From Amycolatopsis acidicola (lineage in GTDB: Bacteria; Actinomycetota; Actinomycetes; Mycobacteriales; Pseudonocardiaceae): DNA of 64,000 nucleotides. The notes under the pieces are model-generated. The model saw only the letters and a list, made by a program, of their open reading frames with translations. It was not told the DNA's origin and searched no databases. The stretch is from assembly GCF_007713735.2 (NCBI RefSeq), contig NZ_VMNW02000032.1:1-64000 (forward strand). Direction: 5' to 3'. Shown one piece after another: positions 1 through 8,576 of the stretch; position 1 is the first letter of the stretch; each line of letters begins with the position of its first letter. The position numbers and the translations under genes were made by a program.

Positions 1-134
1 CCTCCCGCCCGTGTTGGCCGCTCGCGCGCGTGTGTTGCCGATGCCAGCGGTTGGTGGTGGGACGAAGCTTGTGGGCTAGGGGACTCGCCGTGCCGGTTTG
101 TGGGAGCGCTCCGGCCTGGGCTGGAGTCTCCGGC
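1..134. other. Non-coding stretch with GTGTTGGCCG motifs
   Basis: No gene is seen here or in 295-431, apart from the repeat between them. The first 40 bases contain two copies of a GTGTTGGCCG-like motif, the same word that is arrayed at 12061-12230. The left edge of the window may therefore cut through a second such array. Confidence 0.4.
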
Positions 135-294
135 TTGGGGCAGCAACGGACGCGCGTAGCGCGCGCTGTGTGCTCCCCTCCCCGCCCCGATCTTTGAGTG
201 TTCGCGGTCACGGCGCCGCGTCAAGGCGGGAAAGAGTACCTTGACCCGTCCCCGTGACCGCAAATGCGGCTGGGGATCGGGGAGGCGAGGGGAG
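135..294. repeat. Dispersed palindromic repeat, copy 1
   Basis: About 160 bp that recurs, diverged, at 43541-43702. Three nested inverted pairs are visible: an outer pair (173-192 with 274-294), a middle pair (GCGGTCACGG 204-213 with CCGTGACCGC 252-261) and an inner pair (TCAAGG 221-226 with CCTTGA 239-244). The unpaired flank GCAGCAACGGACGCGCG is the same in both copies. In the second copy the arms differ, but they differ on both sides so that pairing is kept. There is no open reading frame of note. It could be a REP/MITE-like element or a structured RNA or terminator element. Confidence 0.75.
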
Positions 295-431
295 TCTGGC
301 CGGGGAGAAGCCGTCGCGTTGCTCGGCGGCCGGTGACGCGGTGGAGGGTGGCGAGAATGGCTTAGGTGCGTGGGATCGGGCGCGTGGGTGCGCACGGCTC
401 GGTTTCGAAGGTCCCGCCGAAAGCCCGAAAA

Positions 432-833
432 TCAGGTGGCGTCCGGGTCTACCGGGGGTTTCTCGCCCGGCTTCAGGGCTTCTTGCTCGGGCTTCGCGGC
501 GACGGCGGGGTAGCCGTTGGGCTTGGTGCTGCCACCGCTGGTTCCGTTGAGCCCCAAGGGATCCGGGTCGCCGTCGAACAGGTGGTTGGTGATCGCGCGG
601 CGGGGGTCGAAGTTCCGCAGCTGGCGCAGGTCCTCGAGCGGCTTGCGGAATTCCTCGAACTCCGGGCCCATCTCGTCCTTCAGCTGCTGCCGCGCGCCGC
701 TCGCGAACTCGCGGACCTTGCGAACACTCTTGGCCAGCCACGAAGCCGCTTCGGGCAGCCGTTCCGGGCCGAGGATGAACAGACCGGCGACGATGAGGAC
801 GAGGATCTCGCCCCAGCCAACGCTATCGAACAC
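432..833 (-). CDS. tatB: Sec-independent protein translocase subunit TatB
   Basis: 133 aa. TatB works with TatA and TatC to move folded twin-arginine proteins across the membrane. The N-terminus (MFDSVGWGEILVLIVAGLF) is the single membrane helix, followed by the LGPERLPE motif and an amphipathic helix (about residues 20-60) typical of TatA/TatB. The charged, Pro-rich tail (about 100-133) is variable in the family. Start: GTG at 833 with GGAGG seven bases upstream. It lies 48 bp downstream of htrA in the same direction, the same order as sigE-rseA-htrA-tatB in mycobacteria, which supports TatB rather than TatA. tatA and tatC are not in the window. Confidence 0.9.
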   Translation of the reverse strand: MFDSVGWGEILVLIVAGLFILGPERLPEAASWLAKSVRKVREFASGARQQLKDEMGPEFEEFRKPLEDLRQLRNFDPRRAITNHLFDGDPDPLGLNGTSGGSTKPNGYPAVAAKPEQEALKPGEKPPVDPDAT

Positions 834-881
834 CCGTCAACCTCCGCCTCGTGCAGGCCCCTGCCGCAACAGGGTACCCCG

Positions 882-2408
882 CTAATCCGAACCCAGGGTT
901 ACGTCGACGACAAGAGGCCTGCCCTGCCGGACCAGCTGAACCGGCACGACCTCACCGATGTTGTGCGCCCGCACGGCCACGGTCAGCTCCGCGGCATTGC
1001 GCACCATGCGATCCCCGACCTTCGTGATCACGTCGCCCTCACCGATACCGGCCTTCGCGGCGGGCCCGCCGTCGACGACGTTGACCACCTGAGCACCCTC
1101 GGAGGTTTCCGCCGCGACCGAGGCCGCGTTGATCCCGATATCGGCGTGCTTGACCGAACCGGTGCTGATCAGCGCGCGGGCGATCTTGATCGCGTCGTCC
1201 GCCGGGATGGCGAAGCCGATGCCGATGCTGCCGCCCTGCCCCGAATCGCCGCTGTCCGTGCGGATCGACGAGTTGATCCCGATCAGCGCGCCCGTCGAAT
1301 CCACCAGCGCGCCACCGGAGTTGCCGCGGTTGATCGGGGCGTCGGTCTGGATCGCGTCATAGGTGACCGGGGGCTCACCGTTCTCGCCCTGCGCGGTGAT
1401 CGGGCGGTGCAACGCGCTCACGATGCCTGCGGTCACGGTGTTCTGCAGGCCCAGCGGCGAACCGACGGCGATCACCGAATCACCGGGCTCGAGGTCCGCG
1501 GACTTCCCGATCTGGATGACCGTCGGGTTCGCCACCCCCACCTTGATCACGGCGAGGTCGGTCTTCGGGTCGGTGCCGACGACCTTCGCGTCGGTGCGGG
1601 TGCCGTCGGTGAACACCGCGGTGATCTTGGCCTGCGGATCGTCCGTGGCCAGCGAGATCACGTGGTTGTTGGTGATGGCATAGCCGTTGGGGTCGATCAT
1701 CACGCCGGAACCGACGCTGCCGGACTCCCCCGACTTCACCTCGATCGACACCACCGCGGGCGAGACGCGCTTGGCGATGTCGGAGATCGAACCCGGCGCG
1801 CGTTCCTTACCCGCTTCGGCCTCGGAAATCGTCGCGCTGCCGGTGAGCGAATTCCCGGTACGCGCGATGCCCCAGCCGACCAGCCCGCCGACCGCGCCGA
1901 TGAGCAGGCAGATCACACCGAGCAGGGCGAGCGCGACCGGCTTCACGCGACGGCCGAGCAACACCTCGGGCAGCGAGAGCAAAGGCCCCTTGGGCCGCTC
2001 CTCGCCGTCCTCGTCCTCGGATTCGGCCTCCACCGCGGGACCGCCCAGCACGGCGGCAGCACCCGGGTCACGCCACGGGTCGGCAGGCTTGGACCACAAC
2101 GGCGACTCCGGCTCGGCGCCGGGCTGGCCCGTGTCGTCACCGGGGCGCTGCAGCTTCACGTCGTCCGCGCCCGGCGGACGGCCGAAGGCCTCCACCAGCG
2201 ACTCGGGCGCGGGCGGTTTGCTGATGATCTGCCCGCCGTTGCGGGTGCCGGGGGCGTACAGCTTGTCGAAGGCCCCGTCCACTCCGTGCGGCCTGCCGAA
2301 GGTGGCCGCCTGCGCGGAATCGACCGGGGGACGGTCCAGTGGCCTTGGCGCGAGCCGCGGTTCGCGCGGTGCGCCGGAGTTTTCCTCAGGCGTGTTCGGC
2401 TGGCTCAT
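882..2408 (-). CDS. htrA: Membrane-anchored HtrA/DegP-type serine protease with PDZ domain
   Basis: 508 aa. It degrades or refolds damaged proteins outside the membrane as part of the envelope stress response. Residues 1-153 are a Pro-rich cytoplasmic region and 156-180 one membrane helix. Residues about 205-390 form a trypsin-like domain with triad residues His249 (TNNHV), Asp284 (KTDLAVI) and Ser364 (RGNSGGAL). A PDZ domain follows (about 415-505). Length and layout match the actinobacterial HtrA group. It follows rseA after 80 bp and precedes tatB, so it is probably a SigE-regulon member. No clear SigE-type promoter is visible directly upstream; read-through from sigE-rseA is likely. Confidence 0.93.
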   Translation of the reverse strand: MSQPNTPEENSGAPREPRLAPRPLDRPPVDSAQAATFGRPHGVDGAFDKLYAPGTRNGGQIISKPPAPESLVEAFGRPPGADDVKLQRPGDDTGQPGAEPESPLWSKPADPWRDPGAAAVLGGPAVEAESEDEDGEERPKGPLLSLPEVLLGRRVKPVALALLGVICLLIGAVGGLVGWGIARTGNSLTGSATISEAEAGKERAPGSISDIAKRVSPAVVSIEVKSGESGSVGSGVMIDPNGYAITNNHVISLATDDPQAKITAVFTDGTRTDAKVVGTDPKTDLAVIKVGVANPTVIQIGKSADLEPGDSVIAVGSPLGLQNTVTAGIVSALHRPITAQGENGEPPVTYDAIQTDAPINRGNSGGALVDSTGALIGINSSIRTDSGDSGQGGSIGIGFAIPADDAIKIARALISTGSVKHADIGINAASVAAETSEGAQVVNVVDGGPAAKAGIGEGDVITKVGDRMVRNAAELTVAVRAHNIGEVVPVQLVRQGRPLVVDVTLGSD

Positions 2409-2488
2409 CGTTCCCCGGGATAGACGGACTGCAACGCTCGGCGTGACCCTACGCCACCGATTCTTCCGTCATGCCAGTGAAGCAGGCG

Positions 2489-3154
2489 TCAGTGGTTCTC
2501 CACGACGGGGGTGGCCACCGGCGCGGTGGTCGTGGTCGTGGGGGCCGCCTGCTGACCGCCGAACTGCGCCCGCAGCACACCGGGCGGGGTGCCGCCGCTG
2601 GGCTCGGGGTTGGTCTGCGCCGTGCTGCCCCCACTGGAGGTGGCCACGAGCGCCAGCGCGCTCAGCACGATGCCGGATACGACGACCCCGGCGCCCTGCG
2701 CAGCGCGTTTGCGCACCGAAGCCGAACGGTGCGAGTTGAGGACGGCCGAGCCACCACCGAGAGGGGTGCCCGAGCCGAGTGGCGCCGACGAGCCGAGCCC
2801 GGCGGGCATGCCCCGCAGCCCCGCGACACGCTCGGGACGCTGGATGGCGACCAGCTGCCCGTCTTCGGTGACCGCCAGGTTGTCCGGGGTCACCGGCAGA
2901 TCGGTGTGGTCCGGTATCGCGCGCAGGCTGGCCAGGAAACCGGCGGACATCCCCGGCACTGCCGGGGCGTCGTGCACCGCCGCGCGAGCCTGACGCTGCG
3001 CGGCCACGTCACCCGCGCAGAGCGGACACCTGGCGATGTGGGAAGCGGCCCGATCCTGCGCACCCAGCGACAGCTCGCCATCCACGAAAGCGACGACGGC
3101 GTCGGGAAGAAGGTGCGATTCAGGAAGCAGGCCCCGACCGCGCGAATCGGTCAT
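2489..3154 (-). CDS. rseA: Anti-sigma factor RseA (ZAS family)
   Basis: 221 aa. It binds and holds SigE inactive. The N-terminus has a zinc-binding anti-sigma motif: His39, Cys43 and Cys46 in HIARCPLCAGD, preceded by the usual AFVDGEL helix. Residues about 153-172 are hydrophobic and may be a membrane helix, with a Thr/Pro-rich tail outside. The start codon overlaps the sigE stop by 4 nt (ATGA), so the two are translationally coupled, as is normal for a sigma/anti-sigma pair. The HxxxCxxC spacing suggests redox or zinc-dependent release, but this is inference from the family. Confidence 0.9.
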   Translation of the reverse strand: MTDSRGRGLLPESHLLPDAVVAFVDGELSLGAQDRAASHIARCPLCAGDVAAQRQARAAVHDAPAVPGMSAGFLASLRAIPDHTDLPVTPDNLAVTEDGQLVAIQRPERVAGLRGMPAGLGSSAPLGSGTPLGGGSAVLNSHRSASVRKRAAQGAGVVVSGIVLSALALVATSSGGSTAQTNPEPSGGTPPGVLRAQFGGQQAAPTTTTTAPVATPVVENH

Positions 3155-3774
3155 ACGGAAGCCTCCACGGATTCCTCCTTCAGCGCACGGCGCCGTTCCA
3201 GCGACGCGCGCAGGGCCTGCCGGCCACGGTGGATCCTGCTGCGCACAGTGCCCAGTTTAACCCCGAGCGTGGCGCCGATCTCCTCGTACGACAGACCTTC
3301 GACGTCGCACAGCACCACCGCGGCGCGGAACTCCGGCGGCAGCTCGTCGAGCGCGGCCTGCAGATCCGGGTCCAGGTGCGTGTCGCTGTAGACCTGCTCC
3401 GGGCTCGGATCGTCGCCGACGATCCGGTCGGTGTCCTCAGGCAGCCCCTCCATGCGCACCCGCGAACGGCGGCGCGCCATGTCGAGGAAGAGGTTCGTGG
3501 TGATGCGGTGCAGCCAGCCCTCGAAGGTGCCTGGCTTGTAGGACGCCAGCGAGCGGAAGACCCGGATGAATGTCTCCTGGGTGAGGTCCTCGGCGTCGTG
3601 GCTGTTACCGGTCAGCCGGTACGCGAGCCGGTAGACGCGGTCGGCGTGCTCGCGCACGACCTCGTCCCAGGACGGCGGGGTCCACTCGGCCTCGTCGACC
3701 TTCACCGGCTGGCCCTCGGTCGCGGCCTCGTCGTTCAGCGGGGTCTTCTGCATCGGCGGGGAAGGCACCTCCAT
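3151..3774 (-). CDS. sigE: ECF RNA polymerase sigma factor SigE
   Basis: 207 aa. It directs RNA polymerase to envelope-stress genes. Sigma region 2 lies at about residues 40-108 (LTGNSHDAEDLTQETFIRVF) and region 4 at about 135-192 (LSYEEIGATLGVKLGTVRSR helix-turn-helix). Start: ATG 3774 with GGGAGA eight bases upstream. Gene order (divergent methyltransferase, then sigE-rseA-htrA-tatB) matches mycobacterial SigE and separates it from SigH/SigR-type factors. The region upstream contains a SigE-like promoter (3802-3828), so it probably activates its own transcription. Confidence 0.93.
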   Translation of the reverse strand: MEVPSPPMQKTPLNDEAATEGQPVKVDEAEWTPPSWDEVVREHADRVYRLAYRLTGNSHDAEDLTQETFIRVFRSLASYKPGTFEGWLHRITTNLFLDMARRRSRVRMEGLPEDTDRIVGDDPSPEQVYSDTHLDPDLQAALDELPPEFRAAVVLCDVEGLSYEEIGATLGVKLGTVRSRIHRGRQALRASLERRRALKEESVEASV

Positions 3775-3801
3775 CAGGCTGTTCTCCCTACTGCTCTACC
3801 C

Positions 3802-3828
3802 AACGTGGTCCGGCCACGCCGTGTTCCC
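3802..3828 (-). promoter_or_regulatory. Candidate SigE-type autoregulatory promoter of sigE
   Basis: Read on the minus strand: GGGAAC (3828-3823), 17 nt, CGTT (3805-3802). This fits the GGAAC-N16-18-CGTT pattern of SigE/SigH-class promoters. Transcription would start about 20 nt before the ATG at 3774, leaving room for the GGGAGA ribosome-binding site. Confidence 0.6.
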
Positions 3829-3954
3829 ATCTCCTGTTGAGACGTAGCTTGACCGCTCTCCTTATGTATGTAGTGAGACCGGTCTGAGAGGCGCCTGAGA
3901 GAAGTGTGCACGTCTTGCGCTGATTTGGCGACGACCAGCGCTAACCTTTGCGCT

Positions 3955-4599
3955 GTGACCCCCGAGACGCATCCGGGGGTGGCCATGGGCGTCGAAGATC
4001 ACGCCGGCGGCCACCTGCCTGACGACGACGCGCTGCTCACCGCCCGTGACCGGGCGGAAGAGCTCGGCTGCGTGCCGCTGGGCGCCCACGCGGGGGAAGC
4101 GCTGTGCTTCCTGGCCACCTGCCTGCGGGCGAGGGCGGTCGTCGAGATCGGCACCGGCACCGGCTCCAGTGGGCTGTACCTGCTGCGCGGGATGGCGCCC
4201 GAGGGCGTGCTCACGTCGATCGACATCGAGCCCGAGTACCACCGCACGGCCCGCAAGACCTTCCGCGAAGCCGGGTTCGCGCCGGGCCGCACCCGGTTGA
4301 TCACCGGCCGCGCGATGGACGTGCTGCCGAGGCTGACCAGCGGCGGCTACGACCTCGTGTTCGTGGACGCTTCGCTCGCGGAGTACCCGGGCTACTACGA
4401 GCACGGGGTGAGCCTGCTGCGCCCGGGCGGGGTGATCGCGTTCCACGGGGTGCTCACGCCGCGCACGGACAACGGCCGTCGTGACCCCGGCCAGGCCGCG
4501 GCCCGTGAGCTGGCCCGCGCGCTGCGAGAGGACGAGCGGCTCGTCCCGTCGATGCTGCCGGTCGGAGGCGGGCTGCTCGTCGCGGCGATGCGCTCCTAG
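3955..4599 (+). CDS. SAM-dependent O-methyltransferase
   Basis: 214 aa. Class I methyltransferase of the catechol/caffeoyl-CoA O-methyltransferase type. SAM-binding motif I is VVEIGTGTGSSGLYLLRGM, followed by SIDIEPEY (acidic residue after beta 2) and DLVFVDAS (motif with metal/substrate Asp). The substrate is unknown. A GTG at 3955 is preferred over upstream in-frame codons because TAACCT (3942-3947) sits 7 nt before it, suggesting a leaderless mRNA. A methyltransferase divergent from sigE is conserved in mycobacteria. The 3' end overlaps the convergent MFS gene by 4 nt. Confidence 0.85.
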   Translation: MTPETHPGVAMGVEDHAGGHLPDDDALLTARDRAEELGCVPLGAHAGEALCFLATCLRARAVVEIGTGTGSSGLYLLRGMAPEGVLTSIDIEPEYHRTARKTFREAGFAPGRTRLITGRAMDVLPRLTSGGYDLVFVDASLAEYPGYYEHGVSLLRPGGVIAFHGVLTPRTDNGRRDPGQAAARELARALREDERLVPSMLPVGGGLLVAAMRS

Positions 4600-5792
4600 C
4601 TTCGCGCGGTGGCGGAAACCACGCCGACCGCCAACGCCAGCCAGGCGATGGCGGCCACCACCAGCCACGTCCAGCCGGCGTGCGCGAAGATCACCGAGCC
4701 TGCCGTGCCGCCGACGCTGCTGCCCAGGTAGTACATGAGCATGTAGGTGCCGGAGGCCTGGCCACGCGCGTCGTCCGGCGCTTCCGCGGCCGTCCAGCTG
4801 TTGGCGACGGCGTGCGCGGCGAAGAAACCGCCGGTCAGCACGAAGAAACCGAGCACGACGACCGGGAGCGAGTCGGGCAGCGTGAGGAGAATCCCGGCGG
4901 CCGTGACGGCCAGCGCCAGCACCGCCGACCGCAAACGGCCGAAGCGGTTCACCAGGTGCCCGACGGTCGCCGAGGAGACCGAGCCCATGGCGTAGGCGAG
5001 GAAGACCAGCGAAGCGATGGCGGGTGAGAGGTCGAGCGGCTCGCTCGTCAGCCGGAAACCCGCCGCGTTGTACATCGCCACGAACGCGCCCATCGCGAGC
5101 AGTGCCACGGCGTACTGCGCGAGGAGCACGGGCTTGCTCAGGGCGGATCGAACCCCGGCCAGCACGCCCCTCAGTTGCTCACCCACCGCCGGTTTGTCCC
5201 GCGGTTCCCGGCGCGAGGGCGGCAGTGAGAACGCCGTGATCACCGCGAAGATCGATCCGACGACGCCGACCACGACGAGCGCGCCGTGGTAGCCGAGTGC
5301 ACTGGCGCTGAATCCGGCGGACAGCCTGCCGAGCATCCCGCCGAGTGAGTTGCCCGCGACCATCGCGCCGACCGCGGCCGCCACCCCGGTCTTGCCCAGC
5401 CGCTCCACCAGGTAGGCCGCGCCGACTCCGGCGAAGCCCGCGATCGCGACACCCTGCAAAGCACGCAGTACCAACAAGATCGGGTAGGCCGGGGCCAGCG
5501 GCAGGAGCAGTCCGAGCACGGCGGACGCGAGCACCGACGCGATGATCACCGGCCGCCGTCCGACGAGCTCCGACAACGCGGCGAGCGGCAGCACCGCGAT
5601 CGCCAGCGCGCCGGTGGCGACACTGACCGCGAGCGACGCACTGCCCGGATCGAGGTGGTACTGCTCGGCGAGCTGCGGCAACACGGGCTGCGGCGCGTAC
5701 AGCAACGCGAAGGACGAGATCCCGGCGGCGGCAACGGCGATCTTGACGCGCCGGGTTTCGGCGCGGACGGGAACGAGCAGGTCAGCGGACAC
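4596..5792 (-). CDS. MFS transporter, likely drug/metabolite exporter
   Basis: About 398 aa from GTG 5792, with 12 predicted hydrophobic segments spread over the whole length. It is a major-facilitator protein resembling the YnfM/arabinose-efflux (DHA1) type, with LSELVGRRPVI between helices 2 and 3. An upstream ATG at 5876 is open, but the GTG at 5792 is preferred: TACTTT (minus, 5804-5799) lies 6 nt before it, a leaderless arrangement. It is divergent from the LysR regulator, which probably controls it. The substrate cannot be read from the sequence. Confidence 0.85.
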   Translation of the reverse strand: MSADLLVPVRAETRRVKIAVAAAGISSFALLYAPQPVLPQLAEQYHLDPGSASLAVSVATGALAIAVLPLAALSELVGRRPVIIASVLASAVLGLLLPLAPAYPILLVLRALQGVAIAGFAGVGAAYLVERLGKTGVAAAVGAMVAGNSLGGMLGRLSAGFSASALGYHGALVVVGVVGSIFAVITAFSLPPSRREPRDKPAVGEQLRGVLAGVRSALSKPVLLAQYAVALLAMGAFVAMYNAAGFRLTSEPLDLSPAIASLVFLAYAMGSVSSATVGHLVNRFGRLRSAVLALAVTAAGILLTLPDSLPVVVLGFFVLTGGFFAAHAVANSWTAAEAPDDARGQASGTYMLMYYLGSSVGGTAGSVIFAHAGWTWLVVAAIAWLALAVGVVSATARS

Positions 5793-5804
5793 GAGTCGAA
5801 AGTA

Positions 5805-5826
5805 AGACGCGCTAACCGATACGTCT
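5805..5826. promoter_or_regulatory. Candidate operator of the LysR regulator
   Basis: Inverted repeat AGACG-N12-CGTCT in the gap between the divergent MFS and LysR genes. It sits immediately upstream of the putative -10 of the MFS gene. LysR proteins usually bind dyad sites in such gaps. Unproven. Confidence 0.4.
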
Positions 5827-5827
5827 A

Positions 5828-6772
5828 ATGCAGAAATATGCCACGATCCATACCGTGTCGTATGACTCGGACGCACGCCTCGCTGACCAGCGCGTGGTAC
5901 ACCACCTGGCCCCCAACCTGGCGCTGCTGGCGGCGTTGGGTGAAACGGGCAACATCACCCGTACTGCCCAGCTGCTGGGAGTTCCGCAGCCCACCGTGAG
6001 CCGCCGCCTCGGCGCGCTCGCCGACGTACTCGGCGCCCCGGTCGTCGAACCCGTTGGCCGCGGGGTGCGGCTGACGAGAGCGGGCGCGATCCTCGCCGAC
6101 AGCGCGGCCCGCGCGCTCGGCGCCGTCGAATCGGGCGCGCGCAAGGCCCGGGAAGAGATCGAGCCCGACACGGGACACATCGTGCTCGGCTTCCTGCACC
6201 TGCTCGGCCGGTGGCTGGTGCCGAACCTGCTGCGCGGGTTCCGGGCGCGCTATCCCAGCGTGCGGTTCAGCCTCGTGCAGGGTTCACGACAGCAGATCCT
6301 CGACAAGCTGGCCGCGGGCGAGCTCGACCTCGCGCTCGTCGCGCCGATGCCGGTCGAGCCCGGCCTCGAAGCCACCGCGCTCGACGAACAAGAGCTGCTG
6401 CTTTCGGTCCCGGAGGCGCATCGGCTGGCGGAGCGCAAACGCATTCGCTGGGCGGAACTCGCCGACGACGACTTCGTGACGCTGGAACACGGCTACGGAC
6501 TACGCCAGATCACCGACGCACTCTGCGCCGAAGCCGGGTTCGAACCGAAAATCGCCTTCGAGGGACAGGAATCCGACACGGTGCGCGGCCTCGTCGCGGC
6601 CGGGCTCGGCGTGGCGCTGCTACCCCGCTTCGGGCGCGGCACGCCAGCCGGCGTCGTGGAGATCCCGCTTTCGCCGAAGGTGAGCCGCACGATCTGCTTG
6701 CTCAGCCCCGAGACAGAGCACCTGACGCCGACAGTGCGGGCTTTCCGGGATTACGTGCGGGCTCAGGCGTAG
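5828..6772 (+). CDS. LysR-family transcriptional regulator
   Basis: 314 aa. The N-terminal winged helix-turn-helix (about residues 27-90) includes ALGETGNITRTAQLLGVPQP and PTVSRRLGALADVLG. The C-terminal two-lobed effector domain (about 110-310) has GELDLALVAPMP and GVALLPRFG. It is divergent from the MFS exporter and is the natural candidate to regulate it and itself. The exact start is unsure: ATG 5828 gives a long N-terminal extension (about 25 aa) before the usual LysR beginning, and a downstream GTG (for example at 5853) may be used instead. Confidence 0.88.
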   Translation: MQKYATIHTVSYDSDARLADQRVVHHLAPNLALLAALGETGNITRTAQLLGVPQPTVSRRLGALADVLGAPVVEPVGRGVRLTRAGAILADSAARALGAVESGARKAREEIEPDTGHIVLGFLHLLGRWLVPNLLRGFRARYPSVRFSLVQGSRQQILDKLAAGELDLALVAPMPVEPGLEATALDEQELLLSVPEAHRLAERKRIRWAELADDDFVTLEHGYGLRQITDALCAEAGFEPKIAFEGQESDTVRGLVAAGLGVALLPRFGRGTPAGVVEIPLSPKVSRTICLLSPETEHLTPTVRAFRDYVRAQA

Positions 6773-6790
6773 ACGGCCGTGGGCTTTCCG

Positions 6791-6906
6791 GACCGCAACA
6801 CCACACGCGCCCAGGCACAGACACCCGCGACCTCCCCGGACCACAACACCACACGCGCCCAGACGCAGACACCCGCGACCTTCCCGGACCACAACACCAC
6901 ACGCGC
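6791..6906. repeat. 48-bp tandem repeat, about 2.4 copies
   Basis: The word GACC[G/A]CAACACCACACGCGC begins at 6791, 6839 and 6887, exactly 48 bp apart. The first two units match at about nine positions in ten. The array lies between the convergent lysR and pepA genes and reaches the pepA stop. It has no evident coding function. Confidence 0.8.
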
Positions 6907-8334
6907 TTAGGCGTAGGACTCGGCCAGCTCCACGAGCGTCCGCGCGGCGAAGCCCGTTGCGCCCGGCACAACGTCGGCGTAAGCGCTTTCCGCGCGCGCC
7001 GGGCCCGCGATGTCGAGGTGCGCCCACGGCACGCCGTCGACGAACTCGCGCAGGAACAACGCGGCCGTGACGCCACCGGGCCCGCCGGGTGCCTGCCGCA
7101 CGTCGGCCAGCTCGCCGCGCACGGCATCGGCGTGGGCTTCCAGCAGCGGCATCCGCCACCACGCTTCGCCGACGCGCTCCCCCGCCGCCAGCAGCCGCTG
7201 GGCGAGGTCGTCGTCCGTGGCGAACAGGCCGCCGGTGCGCACGCCGAGCGCGACCTTCATCGCGCCCGTCAGCGTCGCGACGTCGACCACCGCGTCCGGG
7301 CGGAACCGGCGGATGCCGTAGACCAGCGCGTCGGCCAGCACCATCCTGCCCTCGGCGTCGGTGTTGCTGACCTCGGTGGTGATGCCGCCGTAGTGGCGCA
7401 CGACGTCGCCGGGGCGGTACGAACCGCCGGACACGTGGTTCTCCGCCGCCGGGACCAGCGCGGTGACCCGCACCGGCAGTTTCGCCGCGGCGATGGCGCG
7501 GATGGCCGCGATCACCGCCGCGCCACCGGCCATGTCGGTGCGCATCAGGTGCATCCCGGCCGCCGGTTTGATCGACAGCCCGCCGGTGTCGAACGTGATG
7601 CCCTTGCCGACCAGCAACAAATGCCGCGAAGCACCGCGCGGCCGGTACGTCAGCTCGATCAGCCGCGGCGGGCTCGCCGAACCGCCGCCGACCGCGAGCA
7701 CCCCGCCGAAGCCCTGCTGGGCGAGCCACTGCTCGTCCCGGATCGTGGCCTGCAGACCGGGCAGGCCACCGGCGACCCGCGCCGCGGTGTCGGCGAGCCA
7801 GGCCGGGTTCTTGATGTTGGAGGGAGTGTTGGCCAGGTCGCGGGCGAGCGTGGCGGCTCCGGCCAGCCCGCGCACCTTCTCGAGCAGTTCCTCGTACGCC
7901 GGAACCGCGCGCTCGAACGGCGTGAGCAGCCGCAGTGTCTGCAGGCCGGGCTTGGCGCCCTCGGCGCTGACCTTGAACTGATAGCCGCCGAGCAGCGCGC
8001 CAGTGGCGAGCTCGGCGACGTGCTCGCCCTGGACCTCGCCGTCCAGCTCGACCTGCGCGGTGCGGACCGGATCCTCCTCGATGGCGCGGACGAGCGCCGC
8101 GCCGGCGGCACGCCAGTCCTTCGGCTCACCGTCGCCGACCCCGACGACCCAGCGCACCGGACCGGCGGCGACCCGGACCTCGCCGGTCTTGCCCGAGTGC
8201 CGGACACCGGCGACTTCCACCGGCTCCGGCGCGGACCGCACCAGCACGGCCGTTGGGGCGCCGCGGCGCGACACGTCGGCCACCTCGAGTTCGAGCAGCC
8301 GGCTGGGTACGCCAGGCAGGGGGAACCGCGCCAT
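6907..8334 (-). CDS. pepA: Leucyl aminopeptidase (M17, PepA)
   Basis: 475 aa. Cytosolic two-metal aminopeptidase that trims N-terminal residues. The C-terminal catalytic domain (about 170-475) has the M17 metal and active-site signatures VGKGITFDTGGLSIKPAAGM and NTDAEGRMVLADALVYG. The N-terminal macro-like domain (about 1-150) is typically variable. ATG 8334 has GGAGG seven bases upstream. It is separated from the upstream DUF3117 gene by a strong terminator (8364-8388), so it is probably transcribed on its own. The length is normal for the family. Confidence 0.93.
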   Translation of the reverse strand: MARFPLPGVPSRLLELEVADVSRRGAPTAVLVRSAPEPVEVAGVRHSGKTGEVRVAAGPVRWVVGVGDGEPKDWRAAGAALVRAIEEDPVRTAQVELDGEVQGEHVAELATGALLGGYQFKVSAEGAKPGLQTLRLLTPFERAVPAYEELLEKVRGLAGAATLARDLANTPSNIKNPAWLADTAARVAGGLPGLQATIRDEQWLAQQGFGGVLAVGGGSASPPRLIELTYRPRGASRHLLLVGKGITFDTGGLSIKPAAGMHLMRTDMAGGAAVIAAIRAIAAAKLPVRVTALVPAAENHVSGGSYRPGDVVRHYGGITTEVSNTDAEGRMVLADALVYGIRRFRPDAVVDVATLTGAMKVALGVRTGGLFATDDDLAQRLLAAGERVGEAWWRMPLLEAHADAVRGELADVRQAPGGPGGVTAALFLREFVDGVPWAHLDIAGPARAESAYADVVPGATGFAARTLVELAESYA

Positions 8335-8363
8335 CGAGCAACCTCCGAGCGGGGACGGCGAAA

Positions 8364-8388
8364 ACCGGCTGACGCTCCGTCAGCCGGT
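8364..8388 (-). terminator. Rho-independent terminator after the DUF3117 gene
   Basis: Perfect 11-bp stem ACCGGCTGACG / CGTCAGCCGGT with a 3-nt loop, followed on the minus strand by TTTTCG. It ends transcription of 8409-8576 before pepA. Confidence 0.85.
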
Positions 8389-8408
8389 GCAGGGAACGGA
8401 AAGCGGCG

Positions 8409-8576
8409 TCAGCTGGTGGCCTCCTGCAACGCGACCCCCAGGTCCTTGGCCTCCTCGGCCGACAGCTCTACGACGAGTCGCCCACCACCCTCGAGCGGAA
8501 CGCGCATCACGAGGCCCCGCCCCTCCTTAGTCACCTCGAGGGGACCATCTCCGGTCCGGGGCTTCATGGCCGCCAT
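8409..8576 (-). CDS. DUF3117 domain small protein
   Basis: 55 aa from ATG 8576 (GGAGGG upstream), starting MAAMKPRTGDGPLEV. The sequence continues through VTKEGRGLVMRVPLEGGGR, a pattern highly conserved across Actinobacteria as DUF3117 (the M. tuberculosis relative is, from memory, Rv1211). The function is unknown. It is a small soluble beta-rich protein with no signal peptide or membrane segment. It stands alone between enoyl-CoA hydratase (divergent) and its own terminator. The in-frame extension up to 8597 is unlikely because it lacks family similarity. Confidence 0.88.
   Translation of the reverse strand: MAAMKPRTGDGPLEVTKEGRGLVMRVPLEGGGRLVVELSAEEAKDLGVALQEATS

Noticed and set aside
366..2423. 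Long plus-strand open frame (685 codons) opposite htrA and tatB
   Set aside because: It mirrors strong minus-strand genes and lacks any family motif; long antisense frames are common in high-GC DNA.
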